Below, in pieces: positions 58,700 through 64,000 of a stretch of 64,000 bases of DNA. The stretch is from Tetragonia tetragonoides (Eukaryota > Streptophyta > Magnoliopsida > Caryophyllales > Aizoaceae). The position numbers and the translations under genes were made by a program. Every line of letters begins with the position of its first letter. The first letter of the stretch is position 1. Below the pieces are notes generated by a model. The model was given only the letters and a program-made list of their open reading frames with translations. It was not told where the DNA came from and did no database searches. Location of the stretch: positions 16,703,501-16,767,500 of the forward strand of contig CM076144.1 in the NCBI GenBank assembly GCA_038025085.1, in the 5' to 3' direction.

Positions 58700-61600
58700 T
58701 GTCGATCAACACCCACATTCAAGGTCAATCGTACGGTGAGCTGCTCAATTCTTTCAGTAGGAAAAAAGCTCCCTCGACCCTTGTTTGGTAGAACACATCC
58801 TTTGCAGCATGTCGTTTGGTCTCTATAACTGCAGCACCGTCGATAATTTGGCAATGGAGCAATTTAGCGGCAATAAAACTAGTTAACTCCCTAGCAGAAA
58901 CAAAATGGTTAATCAGTTACTTCAACTTTGTTAGCACCTTCGTCCTTTTTAGTGATACTAGGTAAACAAATAATGATACTCTACGGGCAGAAGAGAAACA
59001 CAATCATTAGGTCTCTGGAAAGGAAATTGACCTATAATTGGCTATAGAACACATGAAAGGGAGTGAATAATTCTCTCCTTCGGATGCCTGCCATGCCACA
59101 AGTAACTTGTATGTTTCAAAAGTGTGAAGAAATTCATACATAATTATCTGAAGTGACTTAAGATCTAAAGGAATCACCTAAATTTTGACAACTTTAGTGT
59201 TTAGTCTCGATTAGTTTTATCTTGATATTGTGCCATAAGAATGATGGAGAAACCAAAAGATGAACAAAGACTTCCACCCATCTTACTGACCATATCGATC
59301 CCTTGAGAAAATATGAAACTATTTGTGATAGACGATTTCTGGTAATAATCTTCCAAACATTGACAAATCATGCCAAAAAAGACCAGGAAAATAAGATGTC
59401 ATATGTATATGATACGGAAAATACTTTTTCCTGTTTAGTCACAAGGACACAGTCTATTCTTAAAAAAGAAAAGTATATTAATGAAATACGAAGACTCACA
59501 TGTCCATTGATATTGTACTCATATCAAATGCCTTCGCCATTGCCTCAATGGTGACACTCTTGTACGATTCCAGAAACTGGTGATAAACGAAAGTCTTGAC
59601 AGATCTCATGTAATGATCATCATGTGGACCCAAGTAGAGGTCATACATCATCCGTTTTGTCAGCCTAGCTGAGAATCATAAAGGGGAATTTCATCAACAA
59701 TATGATTCATAAACTGGAAGCAGCAAGTAACACATCAAATAAAAGTACATAGGATTCAAAGTCATAAAGGACCAGCCTGGTCAGACCAGTATACCTAACT
59801 GGTCAGGTCGAAAGCTTAGATGAAACTGCAAGCCTACCAGAGGAAGGGTTAACCCTTTCTCAACCAGTGGTGTGAAGACCGTTTTCCATAAATGTGTGAC
59901 AAACATACACAAGCCATGAGGGCATATCATGTTCATAAACATATGAAGGACAGAAACAACCTTTTCATCTCCCTTTTCCTCGGCGAGGAACCATGAATGC
60001 AAAATAGGTGATGCGCAAAGTAAGAGCAGATGTGGAGGGAAGAAAGATATGAACAAAAAAAAAACACATGAAGAACATCACCAAGGGTATGCAGTGCACT
60101 GAAAACAAATATACAATCTATCTATAACATAAACAACATGAACATGGATTAGAGTCAGGAAAAACGAATCCTACTTACTGATTGCTGCGTTAAATGGTTT
60201 GTATTGATGATCGTAGAGAGTGTTCCGGATCTCTGACAAGTAAGGAATTTTTCCAATCAAAGTCGATATCTCAGGAACATCCAATACCTGCGACATGTTT
60301 ATGAACATTTTTAATGTTGGTACATTAATCAAAGAACAACAGCTCAGAGACAAAATGGAGACAATTGTCATTTACCTTTTGTTTCAAGGAAACTTTATCA
60401 AGGGATATAATGCTTGTAATGACCGTGTAAAATAGAAGGTTTCATAAGGAAGCAGCTCATAGGCAGTGAAGTTCGAGATTGAGTCTACAAATAAACTTGC
60501 AGCAATTTTGAAGTTTTGGGAAGCCATGCAGAACAAGCCCTCATATACCTTCAAACGATTCTTTCTTTCCAACCTGATCACCTCTAACCTCAACCAAGCT
60601 GGCATCAAAAAGAGCAATACCAGAATTAGCTAGCTACACAATAATCAGGACCGTCAAACTGCTCAAGAGACCATATACCATGAGAATGCAACAACTTACT
60701 TTTTGGCTTTAGCTATGTAATCTGAGATTAGCTTAAAGTCTCTATGAAAGAATCCAACTTGAAGCGTGTAGAACACCAAGTCCAATTTCTGGCTAACAGC
60801 AACTGTTTTGCTTTCTGTTAGATTGAGTTGTTCCAAAACTTTATCCTAAATATGATAACATAGAAGTATTAAAAAGAAGTTAGGATACTGAAGTGTAAAC
60901 TCTCAGTATGATGAAAAGTCTTACAGAGATCCAGAAGAAATTTCTTTTCATGTCTTTAGCGAATCCCCAATTCTTACGTAGAATAAAAACTTTGCTAGAT
61001 GAGCTTTTCTGACTTCACTTGCACCTATTGTTCAGCATAAGCAATCCTACCAACAAACAGTAACAACATGTCATAAAAAGGGTGAAATTAACTGCTCGAT
61101 TTACCCTCGAATGCCAACTAATTACAAGAAGCATAACTATACAGACATACAAATGGAACAAACACACCAAAAAACTGCCAGCTAAATCACAAATCAAAGC
61201 ATGACTTGTAAGACATTACAGATCTAACCACACATCCTTTCCCAAACTAATCACCAAAAACAATAATTAATAAATATATAAAGAGAAGAAAATCAACTTC
61301 ACAGCAAATTAGTTCGGAAAAGCAAAAGAGCTAAACCACGTCCAAACTAACCTATATTACCCTTCCACTAAAAGCATAAAAATCTTTTAAATCATCATCA
61401 TTGTATTCTAACACATGTAATGAACAGGATCGTCAATGATCAATCACACAATTGTATATACTAAGCATAACATAATATCTAAATTCTAAAATTAATTGCA
61501 AAACTTGTTCACAGTCACAAATTGAGCATAAGCAAAAGCAAAAAGACATAATTTCGATTCAAATTTACCGGAATATTCAACGAAAAACTCACTTTTCATT

Positions 61601-61958
61601 AAGCTTCTTGAGTTGCTCTTTGATATATCCATACATTGAGTTTTGAAGTGACTGATCCAGCTCCAAAAACCCCTTCGAAGTTAAATTTTCATAAAGTGAC
61701 ACCACATCTAGCAAGCAAACAAACCACCAAAAATTGAACACAATTAGACAAAAAAAAAAAATTAGGGTTTCATTTTAACCAAAACTCGACCGAATTAACT
61801 AAACAAACAAACTTACAATCGGATTTAATTGAAGCTAAGACCTCGCGTTTGAGTTGAAGCTTGACGTCTTTAGGAACATGGAGATGTTTTATAATAAGGA
61901 AGAGTTTTCGGACCAAAGTTTGGTGTTTGTTCTACGAATTTGAATTTCGGCCTTCCAT
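58700..61958 (-). pseudogene. RPN7: Intron-retaining pseudogene of 26S proteasome lid subunit RPN7 (PSMD6)
   Basis: Minus-strand exon remnants in RPN7 order: 61958-61817 (LVRKLFLIIKHLHVPKDVKL), 61707-61593 (LYENLTSKGFLELDQSL), 61046-about 60960 (EVRKAHLAKFLFYVRIGD), 60845-60700 (TESKTVAVSQKLDLVFYTLQ), 60598-60376 ([19 protein letters not shown]), 60287-60179 (DVPEISTLIGKIPYLSEI), 59668-59500 (FLESYKSVTIEAMAKAF), 58890-58725 (FIAAKLLHCQI). The last two cover the PCI domain. Lesions: in-frame TAG at codon 9 (61934-61932), stop plus frameshift near 61027, lost donor and TGA near 60955, a 4-bp insertion near 60575, a 1-bp deletion near 60435, a 1-bp deletion near 58753. Most splice borders survive, so it arose by DNA duplication, not reverse transcription. 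A functional RPN7 must exist elsewhere. Confidence 0.92.
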
Positions 61959-62489
61959 GGCTTCTTTTCTTGTTTTTCTCTCTCCTAACTTTCTCTCTCC
62001 AGTTTTACTGGAAGAAAGGGTTTGTGATGAACTAAGAGGTACAGGTATTACTACTGTTTTATTAGTAGTACTGTAATTGAATTTTCGTTTGGGGTGAATA
62101 TCTCTGAAGCTAACGCAAAAGCAATAGCCGTTGCGTTTGGTTTGCATGTTGAGAATTCTCATGCTCATGAATCTGGGGTAACAGAGAAATAATTTCACTG
62201 GAATTTTGTTACCGTCTGATGGAGACGATGGAGTTGTTATGTAGGAAAGGACATGCCTAACTATGGAAAGTACTTTTTGTACTTATCAAAAAAAAAAAAA
62301 AATGGAAAGTATTTTGTGCTTTTCACAAAAAAATGGAAAGTATTTTGTAACAAAAAAATTGGAAAGTATATTGAAAAACAATGGAAAGTGTGTATATTGA
62401 CTCACCTTCTTCATTATCACACCTTAAATTTAAACTACGTACCATAAGCATAGAGATGAACTCATATTAGCTTAATCATATAATAAACC
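61959..62489. other. Gene-free stretch upstream of the RPN7 pseudogene
   Basis: Contains a local cluster of ATGGAAAGTATTTTGT-like repeats (62262-62390), about 50 bp apart on average. Otherwise nothing is recognised. Confidence 0.45.
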
Positions 62490-63230
62490 CAGTGGCGTAA
62501 CCAGAAATTATTTATCGGGAGGGCCAAGTACTACTATATATTTTATACAATTTTTGATATTACTGATACCTGTAAAATACATAGGTGATGTGCTTTAAAA
62601 ATTTTATAGTACTCAAGTTTTTTTTTTTTATTTATATTTGGGACTTCTATTTAAGAAGCAATAAGTCTTCTATGAGACTATCCCACTATGGGCAGGAATT
62701 ATTTTTATGAAAAATAAGGGTAATTTTTTGTTCACAAGTCACTCTTGTGTTTCACAAGATTCACTTCGTCTCACCGTGGTACAAATTTTTGTGTTTAAGA
62801 ACAATAGTATTATCCAATTCTTTTTAATATTATCCTTCATTTGGAAAATAGCAAGCAAAATAATTAAACATTGAATGATATTAAAATACTCGTAATTAAA
62901 TGAATATTAGCTAGCTCTATTTAGAAGTGTTTGTAGGTTGTACCAACTACCAAGACCTTTTTTTTTTAAGAAACTTAAATCACAAAATTAGTAAGAAAAA
63001 AAGAAAAATGAAAATAAATAGTGAGAGGAGGGCGAGATAAAAGAAAAACAAAGCTGGGCCAACTAGGAATCGATCTAGCGTGCGCAATTACACCAAAGCT
63101 AAGTCTCATATTCTGCCATCTCTGCTACACAATCTGCGATGTTATAATGCACTTCATTTATTATTTATAGAGTTTCAGAATCATGGGGGAGGCCGTGGCC
63201 AACGCTGGCCACCCCCTAATTCCGCCCTTG
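62490..63230. mobile_element. hAT-like TIR element
   Basis: The left CAGTGGCGTAACCAGAAATT and the inverted right CAAGGGCGGAATTAGG are variants of the CAGNGGCGGANCCAG terminus common in plant hAT-type MITEs. The flanks AATAAACC and AATGGACC match at 6 of 8 positions (an old 8-bp target duplication). AT-rich interior, no transposase. Confidence 0.6.
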
Positions 63231-63238
63231 AATGGACC

Positions 63239-64000
63239 CTTATATTCAAAAAGAGAACAACTTGCTTGAATTGACTTCAGAACATACAAATATAACCATC
63301 CTAGACTGCAAGCACAAAACAACAGCAAAACTCTAGATTAATTTTTTTTTAATCTTAACATCAAAGCAGCACTCAAATTCGTATACCTTTTTGGGTTATA
63401 GTTGGATGATGTGCACTCAAACAAAACAACAACCTTTCCATTTACTTCATCCAGAATCTGTCTATTTCCTGCACATTTCAAATTTCAAAAGAGGGACGAG
63501 AGGTGATCGTATATATAATGAAAATGTCTGTGATTATACTGCAAACAAACCTTACTCGGAGCCTGGCTTTGTTAGTCCATGGGACATTAAATCCAAACTT
63601 TCATTCCGCACAACGATGTCAACCCAGAGATCACATTAATGGTGTAGCCAAGCCTAAGGAATTCGGATGATCATTCATTTTTATCAAATGTGAACTACTG
63701 GGTTAGAGTGCAATACTACTTAAAAATTGTACTGACAATGGTATAAAATTATGAAACATATACTCCTGAAAAAAGAATTTGGGTTTGGGTAATCCTTAAA
63801 GGGTAGAAGAAACATTTTTTAAGTTGCTGAATTAGGATTAAAATGGTGTAAATGGATAATTTTTGGATGGAGATTCAATTAATCTGAAATTGAAACTAAG
63901 TGATGAGCCCTTACCATTACACAATACTTCAGAAGCCGTCGAGTAGGAGGCGTGAGAAGGCTGAACACTGACAGTGTGGCATGGCTTCTCGCGGTGATGC
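63239..64000. other. Gene-free stretch at the window end
   Basis: Short frames (63080-63274, 63391-63639) have no recognisable domain. Nothing else could be supported before the window edge. Confidence 0.4.

Noticed and set aside
60376..60617. Functional RPN7 gene with 77-codon exon
   Set aside because: In-frame TAG near the start and several frameshifts in other exons rule out a normal product.

Overview
The window looks like AT-rich nuclear DNA of a flowering plant, most likely a eudicot. Genes have GT-AG introns and TATA-type promoters, and the sequence between them is packed with plant-type transposons (CACTA, Helitron, Mutator-like, hAT-like, PIF/Harbinger MITEs, Stowaway, tRNA-derived SINEs, a TRIM and solo LTRs). 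I could not fix the species.

Layout. About 1-27.4 kb is a gene-poor, nested transposon block. It holds two related LTRs in opposite orientation (1617-5059 on the minus strand; 14891-21242 on the plus strand). The second is a solo LTR with a 6-bp target duplication, and a 2.1-kb Helitron sits inside it. The block also holds a three-LTR TRIM array (5674-6435), a 1.8-kb Mutator-like element with a perfect 9-bp target duplication (8289-10095), further TIR elements and several Helitron 3' ends. I recognise no intact protein gene here.

About 27.5-37.1 kb is a large two-exon gene for a 1959-residue, very acidic protein with an N-terminal membrane hairpin, of the plant 'cardiomyopathy-associated protein 5-like' type. 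Its second exon carries an expanded array of roughly 39-residue repeats. Just downstream on the opposite strand (37179-39180) is a decayed Dicer-like 3 fragment, with most of RNase IIIa missing, RNase IIIb and the dsRBD broken by stops and frameshifts, and a small TIR element inserted in it.

About 43.7-48.5 kb is the four-exon gene for mitochondrial ribosomal protein uL15 (minus strand). Its 3.4-kb first intron has collected a MITE, another TIR element, a tandem duplication and a SINE. About 54.8-58.0 kb is a seven-exon pirin gene (plus strand). About 58.7-62.0 kb (minus strand) is an intron-retaining pseudogene of the proteasome lid subunit RPN7, convergent with pirin. The last 2 kb holds a hAT-like element and no recognised gene.

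The three intact genes are unrelated housekeeping or uncharacterised loci and do not form a pathway. I found no new biological system. The strongest points are the precise transposon boundaries, the Helitron with two 3' termini behind one 5' terminus, the repeat expansion in the large gene, and the two decayed copies of RNA-silencing and proteasome genes.
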